From NCBI GenBank assembly GCA_017501565.1, contig JAFVWP010000086.1, positions 1 to 38,252 of the forward strand: DNA of 38,252 nucleotides. Reading direction: 5' to 3'. A program made the translations under genes and the position numbers. This DNA comes from Elusimicrobiaceae bacterium (lineage in GTDB: Bacteria > Elusimicrobiota > Elusimicrobia > Elusimicrobiales > Elusimicrobiaceae). Numbering within the stretch: position 1 is the stretch's first letter; each line of letters starts with the position of its first letter. Under the pieces are notes generated by a model. It saw only the letters and a list, made by a program, of their open reading frames with translations, made no database searches and was not told the DNA's origin. Shown here one piece after another: positions 6,276 to 13,172 of the stretch.

Positions 6276-7921
6276 ATACGAAAAATGCTAATCCGGATTT
6301 TTTTAAACCGGAATATGGGCTGGAAAATTCCGGCCTAAAAACCAACAAGGTTGTGTATTGGAACTATTCCACCCCGGCCTTGTACGAAGAAGCCATCAAA
6401 CGTGAAGAAGGCAATATCGTTTACGGCGGTCCTTTGTGCGTAAGCACCGGTAAACATACCGGCCGCAGCCCCAACGATCGTTTCTTTGTCAAAACCGCTG
6501 ATGTAGAAGGGAAATTATGGTTCAGCAAAGGCAACGTAGGCATTGAGCCGAAATATTGGGACATTTTATTTGCCAAAGCCCAAAAATACGCCGAAGACAA
6601 AGATTTGTTTGTCCGCGATGCTTATGTAGGCTCTAGTGAAGCTTCCCGCTTGAAAGTCCGCGCCATTACCGAATGTGCCTGGACCAACTTGTTTGTCAAA
6701 AATATGTTCATTGAACCCAAACAAGAAGAGCTGAAAGGTTTTGTTCCCGAATTTACGCTTATCTGCTTGCCGAAAATGAAAGCCGATCCGGCCACCGACG
6801 GCACCAACTCCGAAACTGCCATTTTGATTAACTTTGAAAAGAAAATGGTTTTGGTCATCGGTAGCGAATACGGCGGTGAAAACAAAAAAGCTTTGTTTAC
6901 CGTTATGAACTATCTCTTGCCCCAAAAAGGCATCATGACGATGCACTGCTCCGCCAACGTCGGCCCCAAAGGCGACAGCGCTGTATTCTTCGGTTTGTCC
7001 GGTACGGGTAAAACCACCTTGTCCGCTGATGTATCCCGCGGTCTTATCGGCGACGATGAACACGGCTGGGACGAAACCGGTATCTTCAACTTTGAAGGCG
7101 GCTGCTATGCTAAAGTAATCAAACTCAACGCTGAAGCCGAACCCCAAATCTACTCCACCACCCACCGCTTTGGTACGGTTTTGGAAAACGTGGTATTTGA
7201 CAGTGAAACCGGTAAATTGGACTTGGACGACGGCTCCTTGACCGAAAATACCCGCGCTTGCTACCCGCTCAATTTCATCAGCAACGCTGTGGAAAGCGAA
7301 CGTGCCGACCACCCGAAAAACATCATTTTCTTGACCTGTGATGCTTTCGGTGTCATGCCGCCGATTTCCAAACTCAGCCCGGATCAAGCTTTGTACCACT
7401 TCATCAGCGGTTACACCGCCAAAGTAGCCGGTACCGAAAAAGGCATTAAAGAACCCCAAAGCACGTTCAGCACCTGCTTCGGCGGTCCGTTCATGCCCTT
7501 GCATCCGGATACCTATGCTCAACTCTTGAAAAAGAAAATTCAAGAACACAACGTGGATTGCTGGCTTGTAAACACCGGTTGGATCGGTGGTCCTTACGGC
7601 GTAGGCAACCGCATCAGCATCAAATATACCCGCACCTTGCTCAATGCTGCCTTAGACGGCAAATTGGCCAAAGTGGATTTTATTACTGACCCCGTGTTCG
7701 GTTTCCAAATTCCGACGCAGTGCGAAGGCGTACCGGCCGAAATCTTGAACCCGATGAACTTGTGGTCCGATAAAGAAGCTTACATGAAGAAATACCAAGA
7801 ATTGGCTAAATCCTTCGTGGAAAACTTCAAAAAATACGCTGACGGCGTATCCAAAGAAGTGTTGGAAGCTGCCCCGAAAGTGGCCGAAGAATGCGGCTGC
7901 TGCTGCGGTTGCGGCAAATAA
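6272..7921 (+). CDS. pckA: Phosphoenolpyruvate carboxykinase (ATP)
   Basis: 549 residues, close to the usual 530-540. It interconverts oxaloacetate plus ATP with phosphoenolpyruvate, CO2 and ADP in the cytosol. Visible motifs are the HTGRSPNDRF stretch at 62-71, the kinase-1a P-loop GLSGTGKTTLS at 241-251 and the metal-binding DDEHGW at 261-266. The start overlaps the aminotransferase stop by four bases, and coupled translation would replace its own ribosome site. Codon use is strongly biased, as in a highly expressed gene, consistent with a fermentative pathway making ATP from PEP carboxylation. Oddly, the protein ends in a cysteine-rich tail, CGCCCGCGK, with five cysteines in the last nine residues, which is not part of the known enzyme fold. 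Confidence 0.97.
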   Translation: MNTKNANPDFFKPEYGLENSGLKTNKVVYWNYSTPALYEEAIKREEGNIVYGGPLCVSTGKHTGRSPNDRFFVKTADVEGKLWFSKGNVGIEPKYWDILFAKAQKYAEDKDLFVRDAYVGSSEASRLKVRAITECAWTNLFVKNMFIEPKQEELKGFVPEFTLICLPKMKADPATDGTNSETAILINFEKKMVLVIGSEYGGENKKALFTVMNYLLPQKGIMTMHCSANVGPKGDSAVFFGLSGTGKTTLSADVSRGLIGDDEHGWDETGIFNFEGGCYAKVIKLNAEAEPQIYSTTHRFGTVLENVVFDSETGKLDLDDGSLTENTRACYPLNFISNAVESERADHPKNIIFLTCDAFGVMPPISKLSPDQALYHFISGYTAKVAGTEKGIKEPQSTFSTCFGGPFMPLHPDTYAQLLKKKIQEHNVDCWLVNTGWIGGPYGVGNRISIKYTRTLLNAALDGKLAKVDFITDPVFGFQIPTQCEGVPAEILNPMNLWSDKEAYMKKYQELAKSFVENFKKYADGVSKEVLEAAPKVAEECGCCCGCGK

Positions 7922-7933
7922 CATTCTGTATAG

Positions 7934-7971
7934 CTAAATTGTAAGGGGAAATAAAACCCCTTACAATTTAG
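7934..7971. repeat. Perfect inverted repeat after pckA
   Basis: Two 15-base arms (7934-7948 and 7957-7971) pair perfectly around an 8-nt AAATAAAA loop. There is no clear T run after it, so it may be a weak terminator or an mRNA 3'-end stabiliser between pckA and the SWIB gene. Confidence 0.75.
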
Positions 7972-8021
7972 TCAGTAATTTACTAGAATAATATATACCT
8001 TTATTACAGGAGAATTTAACT

Positions 8022-8276
8022 ATGGCTAAAGCGAATGCTAAATTTATGGCCCCGTTGACCCCCAGCGCCGAACTCGCCGCTGTGGTAGGTGCTACCCCGC
8101 TTCCGAGAACTGAAATCGTGAAAAAAATGTGGGAATACATTAAAAAGAATGGTTTGCAAGACCAAAAGAACAAACGCATGATCAACTCTGATGCCAAATT
8201 GGCCGCCATCTTTGAAGGCGAAAAACAAATCAGCATGTTTGACATGAGCAAATACATTTCCAAAAACGTCAAATAA
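8022..8276 (+). CDS. SWIB/MDM2-domain protein
   Basis: 84 residues, essentially one SWIB domain: an M-x-P-L-T-P-S start, the LPRTEIVKKMWEYIKKNGLQD helix pair, NKRMINSDAKL, and a C-terminal SMFDMSKYI segment. SWIB domains are known from eukaryotic chromatin remodelling complexes and from chlamydial proteins; stand-alone bacterial versions are presumed to bind DNA or nucleoid proteins, but their role is not established. ACAGGAG precedes ATG 8022. It is flanked by a hairpin and its own terminator, and its codon bias is strong, suggesting an abundant protein. Confidence 0.9.
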   Translation: MAKANAKFMAPLTPSAELAAVVGATPLPRTEIVKKMWEYIKKNGLQDQKNKRMINSDAKLAAIFEGEKQISMFDMSKYISKNVK

Positions 8277-8298
8277 TCTTGGCTTTTACGGAATTTAT

Positions 8299-8324
8299 AC
8301 CCGCCCTAAAAGGGCGGGTTTTTT
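8299..8324 (+). terminator. Terminator of the SWIB gene
   Basis: A perfect 9-bp stem (ACCCGCCCT with AGGGCGGGT) closes a 3-nt loop and is followed by six T residues. Confidence 0.9.
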
Positions 8325-8329
8325 ATCGG

Positions 8330-8358
8330 TTGAAAAGAGCATTTTCTTTTGCTAAACT
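8330..8358 (+). promoter_or_regulatory. Sigma-70-type promoter of the pilin gene
   Basis: TTGAAA (8330-8335) and TAAACT (8353-8358) are spaced by 17 nt, upstream of a leader with an AGGAG ribosome site before ATG 8402. Confidence 0.65.
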
Positions 8359-8401
8359 AATATAGACGAAGTGCTTATTTTTATATTAAACAGGAGTTTT
8401 T

Positions 8402-9391
8402 ATGAAAAAAGGGTTTACCCTGTTAGAAATGCTCATAGTAATTATGATTATCGGTGTTTTGACGGGTTTTGCTTTGCCAAAATACCAAACGGCGGTGGAT
8501 CAGAGCCGTTACAGCGCGCTGATACCTTTAGCCAAATCGGTCAAAGATTCGCAAGAAACATTTTACATGGCCAATGGCGATTATTCTTCCGTATTTTCGG
8601 GGCTAGATGTCCAATTGCCCGGCAGTGCGGAAATTAGCGGCGGCACCGCTAGCTTAGAAAATGGAGTCAATTTAGAAATTAATATAGAAGAAGACTACAA
8701 ATTTGTCAAAGCTAGCAAAGACGGCATGGATAATAATTATGTTGTTTATTTTACCAACAGCTTTAACTTTCCCAAAGAAATTCACTGCGAAGCCTTGACC
8801 GAAAGTCAACGCGCCAATGTGTTGTGCGATACGATGGGCGGCGTGAAACACACCCAAAAAGGGAACTATACCATTTATATTTTAGATGGTATCGGTGCGG
8901 GTACTTTTTCCAGCACCAGCGGGTCTCCGTATGTGGGTTGGTTTGCCCAATATAACCAAGTACCTAAAAACTGCAGTTGGAGCTCCAGCGGTAGCTGTTA
9001 TTCCCGTAATACGGACGATAATTCCGTTCTCTTACTGAACCAAGACCAAGGCAATATGTTTAAGTATTTGATTCAGATTGACGGAAAAGAAGTCTACTAC
9101 ACCCGTTATACAGCTAGCGGCAGTTTGTACGAAACGGTGGTTTATAACGAAGAAACCGGCTTATACGAACGCACTACCTATGATGTAGATAGCGACGGCG
9201 GCAGCTATACCACCACTTTATACACCAATAATGGCGGTTTTGCCTCTATGTCGGGCTATCAGGGCATTAAAGAGACGGGCACGGTTACCCGCGGCGAAGA
9301 CGGCAATTGGGTGCTCAGCAACGGCGACGAATATCCCAGCTGGACCAACTGCGAAGCTTACGCCAGAAAAGATAAAAATAAATGCGATTAA
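8402..9391 (+). CDS. Type IV pilin-like protein with a long C-terminal domain
   Basis: 329 residues. The start MKKGFTLLEMLIVIMIIG is a class III prepilin signal: cleavage after Gly4, methylated Phe5, and Glu9 as residue 5 of the mature protein, followed by a hydrophobic helix and the ALPKYQTAVDQSRY helix extension. Pilins are processed by a prepilin peptidase at the inner membrane and assembled into pili or pseudopili. The globular part is about twice the usual length. It has a DYSSVFSGLDVQLPGS segment typical of related pilins, several cysteines that could form disulfides, and a tyrosine-, serine- and threonine-rich region from about residue 215. The gene has its own promoter and terminator, with no assembly genes nearby. 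It may be a minor or specialised pilin. Confidence 0.88.
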   Translation: MKKGFTLLEMLIVIMIIGVLTGFALPKYQTAVDQSRYSALIPLAKSVKDSQETFYMANGDYSSVFSGLDVQLPGSAEISGGTASLENGVNLEINIEEDYKFVKASKDGMDNNYVVYFTNSFNFPKEIHCEALTESQRANVLCDTMGGVKHTQKGNYTIYILDGIGAGTFSSTSGSPYVGWFAQYNQVPKNCSWSSSGSCYSRNTDDNSVLLLNQDQGNMFKYLIQIDGKEVYYTRYTASGSLYETVVYNEETGLYERTTYDVDSDGGSYTTTLYTNNGGFASMSGYQGIKETGTVTRGEDGNWVLSNGDEYPSWTNCEAYARKDKNKCD

Positions 9392-9407
9392 CCTTTTCGT
9401 TTTTTTC

Positions 9408-9435
9408 AGCCCCGCACTAAAAGCGGGGCTTTTTT
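9408..9435 (+). terminator. Terminator of the pilin gene
   Basis: An AGCCCCGC/GCGGGGCT stem closes a 7-nt loop and is followed by T residues to 9435. Confidence 0.9.
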
Positions 9436-9490
9436 ATGACCAAGTAGCAAAAAAATTCAAACGGATATTTATTTTTTTAAAAAAATAAAC

Positions 9491-9496
9491 TATACT
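9491..9496 (+). promoter_or_regulatory. -10 box of a leaderless transcript
   Basis: TATACT lies exactly 6 nt before ATG 9503, so transcription should begin at or beside the start codon. There is no Shine-Dalgarno sequence. The -35 region is weak (TTTATT at 9468-9473). Confidence 0.55.
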
Positions 9497-9502
9497 TAAT
9501 AT

Positions 9503-9946
9503 ATGCAAATCGTCTTTTCTGTATTATTTTTATTAATGGTGCTTGCGTTGGGCTGGGGGCTTTGGCTTCGCCGCCCGGTTTCTGTTGAGGTTAAAAAAGA
9601 AAAATACAAAGCCTTAGAGACGCGCGCCGCAGAAGGAGACACCGAAGCCATGTATAGTTTTGCAGAGCTGTATTATGAAGACCATGACGAGCGCTTTTTC
9701 CCGATGGTTTTTAAATGGGTCGGCATTTTGGCCAGCCAAAAGAAAGATCCCGCCGTATGGCTTTTGATGGGCGATTTGTATGCTTCCGGGCACGGCACGT
9801 TGCGCGATGCCAAACGCGCGCTTAGTTGCTATGAGCAAGCTTTATCGGCGGATATTGTTTCGGGTAAAAATACGGATTTATCCCAAGAAGCGCATAACTA
9901 TCTGGAAAAACAAATCATTGATTTGCGCAAAGAAGTTTTCCAATAA
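9503..9946 (+). CDS. Small membrane-anchored Sel1/TPR-like protein
   Basis: 147 residues. One N-terminal transmembrane helix (about 2-23) is followed by RRP and a soluble helical region. Two Sel1-like units are recognisable: AAEGDTEAMYSFAELYYE at about 49-66, and DPAVWLLMGDLYASGHG continuing DAKRALSCYEQAL at about 89-119. Sel1/TPR repeats mediate protein-protein contacts, so a membrane-tethered adaptor is likely, with the repeats probably in the cytoplasm or periplasm depending on topology. The translation start has no ribosome site and appears leaderless. Partners are unknown. Confidence 0.7.
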   Translation: MQIVFSVLFLLMVLALGWGLWLRRPVSVEVKKEKYKALETRAAEGDTEAMYSFAELYYEDHDERFFPMVFKWVGILASQKKDPAVWLLMGDLYASGHGTLRDAKRALSCYEQALSADIVSGKNTDLSQEAHNYLEKQIIDLRKEVFQ

Positions 9947-10036
9947 TTCTTTCCTGTATCTAATCCTTTTTTTTGCTTTTTTGCCGGCGGGTAAAGTGTT
10001 ACCCTGTCTTTACACATTCGTTGTAAAGGGGGGAGT

Positions 10037-10795
10037 ATGTCGGGTAAAAAAGTCATCTTGTCGGCAGTGCTGTTGTGTATGGTGGTGCCGTCTTTTGCGC
10101 AATTGCAAAAAAACTACATTATTCACGATGTAGTGCCTACGGAAAACGTAACGTCCTTAGAGTTTAATCCGTCTTTAGAAGTGTTGGATAATTCTGCCGG
10201 CACGTCTATCAGTAAAATGGCTTTTAAGGCGGGTTTTATGGTGGATGAACACTTTAATATCGGCCTGGAAGTGCCCTTAATGCGTTATGAGTCGGACGGA
10301 TTTGCCAAAAACGGCTTGGGCGATGTTTCTTTGTCCTTAACGGCTACGCAATATGAATGGGGGGCCTTGTCTTTAGGCACAAGTTTTGAATTTATTGCCC
10401 CGACCGCTACCGATGATGTGCTGGGGAGCGGAAAAATGCAGTTTAGTCCTTCGCTGTATGCGGTACTGATGCCGGGGGAACATTTTTTCTTAGCCATGGG
10501 GTATAAGCAATATTGGTCTGTATTCGGTAATGGTAACCGCGCAGACATTGACAAAGGCCGTTTTAGAGCCATTTTCGGCTATTTATCGTCTGATCAATGG
10601 TGGGTGATGGCAGATCCGCGCTATGTGATAGATTATCAAGATTCGGCGCGGGCTCATTTTGCGCCTGAATTTGAAATCGGCACTATGGTCAATCCCGGAG
10701 CGTCGGTTTATTTACGCGGCGGCGGAAAAATGGGGGGCAATTTACCCGGGCCGGATTGGATCGTGAGCGTAGGGTTTAAAGTTTTACATTTATAA
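10037..10795 (+). CDS. Outer-membrane beta-barrel protein, paralogue of 19996-20748
   Basis: 252 residues; GGGGAG precedes ATG 10037. A signal peptide (1-21, ending SFAQ) is followed by alternating amphipathic strands and a C-terminal strand ending in a hydrophobic VGFKVLHL, as in outer-membrane barrels. A PTATDDVLGSGKMQFSPS motif and a GNRADID motif recur in the paralogue at 19996-20748, where they read PTATDDVLGSGKWQISPS and NNRADIN. The pattern resembles the MetA-pathway phenol-degradation/transporter barrel family (PF13557-like), whose members are thought to be outer-membrane channels. The substrate is unknown. The gene ends at a terminator shared with the convergent antiporter gene. Confidence 0.7.
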   Translation: MSGKKVILSAVLLCMVVPSFAQLQKNYIIHDVVPTENVTSLEFNPSLEVLDNSAGTSISKMAFKAGFMVDEHFNIGLEVPLMRYESDGFAKNGLGDVSLSLTATQYEWGALSLGTSFEFIAPTATDDVLGSGKMQFSPSLYAVLMPGEHFFLAMGYKQYWSVFGNGNRADIDKGRFRAIFGYLSSDQWWVMADPRYVIDYQDSARAHFAPEFEIGTMVNPGASVYLRGGGKMGGNLPGPDWIVSVGFKVLHL

Positions 10796-10824
10796 AAAAA
10801 TCCCCCGAACTCGGGGGATTTTTT
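10794..10824. terminator. Bidirectional terminator between the barrel gene and the antiporter gene
   Basis: A 7-bp GC-rich stem TCCCCCG/CGGGGGA closes an AACT loop, with A7 before and T6 after, so it works on both strands. It overlaps the last codons of both convergent genes. Confidence 0.85.
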
Positions 10825-12163
10825 AGCTATGAGATTCTTTTTTCTTCTCGTTTTTGCGGGGCCCTTTTTTAGGATAGCCAAACCAAATGGCTACGATGGC
10901 GCCTACTCCCAACAAATACGGATAATACAAATACTGCATAATGGCAATGGGGGAAAGCTTGGCTAATCCCGCCGCCATCAAAAGCTGTGCCCCATACGGG
11001 ATAGCCCCTTGCACGAAACAAGAGAAAATATCCATTAAGCTGGCTGTTCTGTTGGCGGGGATTTTAAAGCGTGTAGCGATTTCTTTAGCAATCGGGCCGG
11101 ACATAATCAGCGCGATGGTATTATTGGCGGTACATAAGTTGGCAAAACTCACGAGTCCGGCAATAGAAAATTCAGCCGCCCGTACAGAATGGGTGTGTTT
11201 GGTCATTTTTTGGATAATCCAATCAAACCCGCCGTTAACGCGTATCATTTCCAGCATACCGCCCGCTAAAATAGTAACGACGATTAACTCTCCCATACCG
11301 GTAATCCCGGTGCCCATGGCGCCGGTCCAACCCCAAAGGTTAAATCCGTGGGTCAATATGCCGATAATTCCGGCAAAAATCGTGCCCCCTATCAGCACCA
11401 GCATAACGTGTACTCCCGCCACCGCCGCCCCCAATACGGCCAAGTAAGGCAATACGTGTAGCCAATTCACTTGTCCGGGCGCGTAAGGGGTGCCGTTATT
11501 TTGCCCGATGAAAAAATACAAAATTGCCGTCAATATAGCAAAAGGCAATACAATGCGTAAATTGGTGCGGAATTTATCTTTCATACGGCAGCCTTGGGTG
11601 CGGGTGGCAACGATGGTGGTATCGGAGATAAAAGACAGGTTATCCCCGAACATTGCCCCACTGACTACGGCCGCGGCCATTAAAGCGGGCTCAATGCCTG
11701 TATTAACCGCAATCCCCGCCGCTACCGGAATTAAAGCCACAATCGTCCCCACAGAAGTACCTACGGAAACGGATATAAAACAAGCCGCCAAAAACAAACC
11801 GGGAACCAATAATTTTTGCGGTAAAAGCCACAAAGTTAAATGGACCATGCTGTCCACCGCGCCCATGGCTTTAGTGGTTTGGGCAAAGGCACCCGCCAAA
11901 ATGAAAATAAGCACCATGAGCATAATATTTCCGTCGGCGGCGCCCTTACAGAAAAGCTCAATTTTTTGGGTCAGGTTTTGCCCTTTGCTATTGGCTACTG
12001 CCACAATGGCGGCAATGACAAAAGCCACCGAGATAGGCATTTTATAAAAGTCGCCCGCCAGGATAGAAACAACCAAATAGGCAAGCAAAAACACCCATAA
12101 AGGCAACAGGGCCCAAGGGTTGGGTTTAGTAGGAGTAACCGGTAGGGTAGTGAGCGGATCCAT
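10823..12163 (-). CDS. nhaC: NhaC-family Na+/H+ antiporter
   Basis: 446 residues with about 11-12 hydrophobic segments; AGAGG precedes ATG 12163. The conserved central stretch SVSVGTSVGTIVALIPVA is typical of the NhaC family, as are GAMFGDNLSFISDTTIVATRTQGC and the later ANLCTANNTIALI stretch. The protein exchanges sodium (or lithium) for protons across the inner membrane, serving pH and sodium balance. Some family members instead exchange organic acids such as malate/lactate, so the substrate is not certain. A minus-strand promoter and an intrinsic terminator lie in its 5' leader (see 12214-12235), suggesting premature termination as a control point. Confidence 0.88.
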   Translation of the reverse strand: MDPLTTLPVTPTKPNPWALLPLWVFLLAYLVVSILAGDFYKMPISVAFVIAAIVAVANSKGQNLTQKIELFCKGAADGNIMLMVLIFILAGAFAQTTKAMGAVDSMVHLTLWLLPQKLLVPGLFLAACFISVSVGTSVGTIVALIPVAAGIAVNTGIEPALMAAAVVSGAMFGDNLSFISDTTIVATRTQGCRMKDKFRTNLRIVLPFAILTAILYFFIGQNNGTPYAPGQVNWLHVLPYLAVLGAAVAGVHVMLVLIGGTIFAGIIGILTHGFNLWGWTGAMGTGITGMGELIVVTILAGGMLEMIRVNGGFDWIIQKMTKHTHSVRAAEFSIAGLVSFANLCTANNTIALIMSGPIAKEIATRFKIPANRTASLMDIFSCFVQGAIPYGAQLLMAAGLAKLSPIAIMQYLYYPYLLGVGAIVAIWFGYPKKGPRKNEKKKESHS

Positions 12164-12213
12164 AAATACCTCTGAATATGTATAAAATAACCGAGTTAAC
12201 AGCAGAAAAACTC

Positions 12214-12235
12214 AAAAAACCCCTCCAAAGAGGGG
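12214..12235 (-). terminator. Terminator-like hairpin in the antiporter 5' leader (possible attenuator)
   Basis: Reading the minus strand, CCCCTC-TTTG-GAGGGG is followed directly by six T residues. It lies about 25 nt after the predicted transcription start and about 50 nt before the antiporter ATG. No other minus-strand gene lies upstream for it to terminate. Confidence 0.6.
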
Positions 12236-12264
12236 AAAAGAGCGTAATATTGCCGTACTTATAA

Positions 12265-12270
12265 ATTATA
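12265..12270 (-). promoter_or_regulatory. -10 box upstream of the antiporter leader
   Basis: TATAAT on the minus strand predicts a start near 12258, upstream of the hairpin at 12214-12235. The -35 region is AT-rich and not recognisable. Confidence 0.4.
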
Positions 12271-12334
12271 TCAAAAATAAAGGAAAAATAAATAGCGCTC
12301 GTACGCGTGACGCGCGCGTATCGCGTATAATTGC

Positions 12335-12340
12335 TATAAT
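12335..12340 (+). promoter_or_regulatory. -10 box of a leaderless transcript
   Basis: TATAAT lies exactly 6 nt before ATG 12347, and a second TATAAT is at 12326-12331. There is no Shine-Dalgarno sequence. The preceding 20 bases are an odd CG-alternating stretch (12304-12325) rather than a -35 consensus. Confidence 0.55.
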
Positions 12341-12346
12341 AACAAC

Positions 12347-13114
12347 ATGGCTTTTTATCAAATGAATTTTGTTTTGCCCACCCGTAAAACTTTTTTAACG
12401 TTTTTTGGGGTTTTTGTGTTGCTTTCCTTGGGGCTTTTTCAGCTTTTTCCCGTTATCTTTGGCGGGATAGTTTCTTTGCTTTTGGGGACGAGCGATAGCC
12501 TGCTTGTGTTTTTCGCCCACCACGAAGCGGTATATGGCTTTTTTCAAGATATGATTCGTACGTTGTATTGTTGTTGTGTGTTGGGGGCTTTTAATTTCTT
12601 TTTCTTGGTGTACTTGTATAAGTTGCTGGACGAAATTTTGACCCATAGCGGCGAGATGCGCGGGCTTTTTGGGGTGGCTTGGCGCGCCTGGAAACCTTTG
12701 ATGCTTTTGGAAACAAGCCTGCTTGTTCTGTGGGCCTTGGTGGGGGGGAACCCGCTTCACTTTTTACCGGTGTTTGTTTCGTTTTCTCCGTTGGCATGCT
12801 TTTTTATGGCTTTGGCGGAAATTTTGACCATCGGCTTTGCCTGTGGGTTTGCCGCCAGCGAGTCTGCCAAAACGGCGGTGCAATTGTTAGGCAAACTCTT
12901 GGGCAGTTATTGGGGCTCTTGGTTATTTATTATTTTATTAGGGGTTTTTATCGGTTGGATTCCGGCTTTTTTGTTACACGCGGTCGGGACCGAAAGCGTG
13001 GGGCGCATTTTATCTTTTTTCCTGATTATCCATGGGGCTATCAGTCATTTTTTGTTTATTACCCTGACGGCGGTGATGTTATTTAATCGCAAGGAGATTT
13101 TTCAGGTAGAGTAG
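12347..13114 (+). CDS. Multi-pass membrane protein of unknown function
   Basis: 255 residues with about six strongly hydrophobic segments (roughly 14-45, 70-92, 113-130, 135-165, 185-212 and 218-245), so an integral inner-membrane protein. Three adjacent cysteines sit at the third-quarter of the second segment (YCCCVLGAFNF). I recognise no family. It starts without a ribosome site at an apparently leaderless promoter. The large repeat protein begins 58 nt downstream on the same strand, and the two may form an operon with the glycosyltransferase. Confidence 0.7.
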   Translation: MAFYQMNFVLPTRKTFLTFFGVFVLLSLGLFQLFPVIFGGIVSLLLGTSDSLLVFFAHHEAVYGFFQDMIRTLYCCCVLGAFNFFFLVYLYKLLDEILTHSGEMRGLFGVAWRAWKPLMLLETSLLVLWALVGGNPLHFLPVFVSFSPLACFFMALAEILTIGFACGFAASESAKTAVQLLGKLLGSYWGSWLFIILLGVFIGWIPAFLLHAVGTESVGRILSFFLIIHGAISHFLFITLTAVMLFNRKEIFQVE

Positions 13115-13172
13115 TTGTTTTTTTAGCAGAAACCCATATAACTATAAATAATAGTGCATTTTGGAGAGAAAA

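Noticed and set aside
6566-7549. A 327-codon open frame antisense to pckA
   Set aside because: It is a mirror of the strongly biased pckA codons and has no ribosome site or recognisable family; the forward frame is an unmistakable enzyme.
12300-12330. CG-alternating stretch as a Z-DNA or methylation site
   Set aside because: It is only about 20 bases long, with no second copy seen in the window; noted only as an odd promoter background.
13161-13172. Upstream TTG start for the large repeat protein
   Set aside because: The TTG overlaps the GGAG ribosome site that serves ATG 13173, and a normal signal peptide begins at that ATG.
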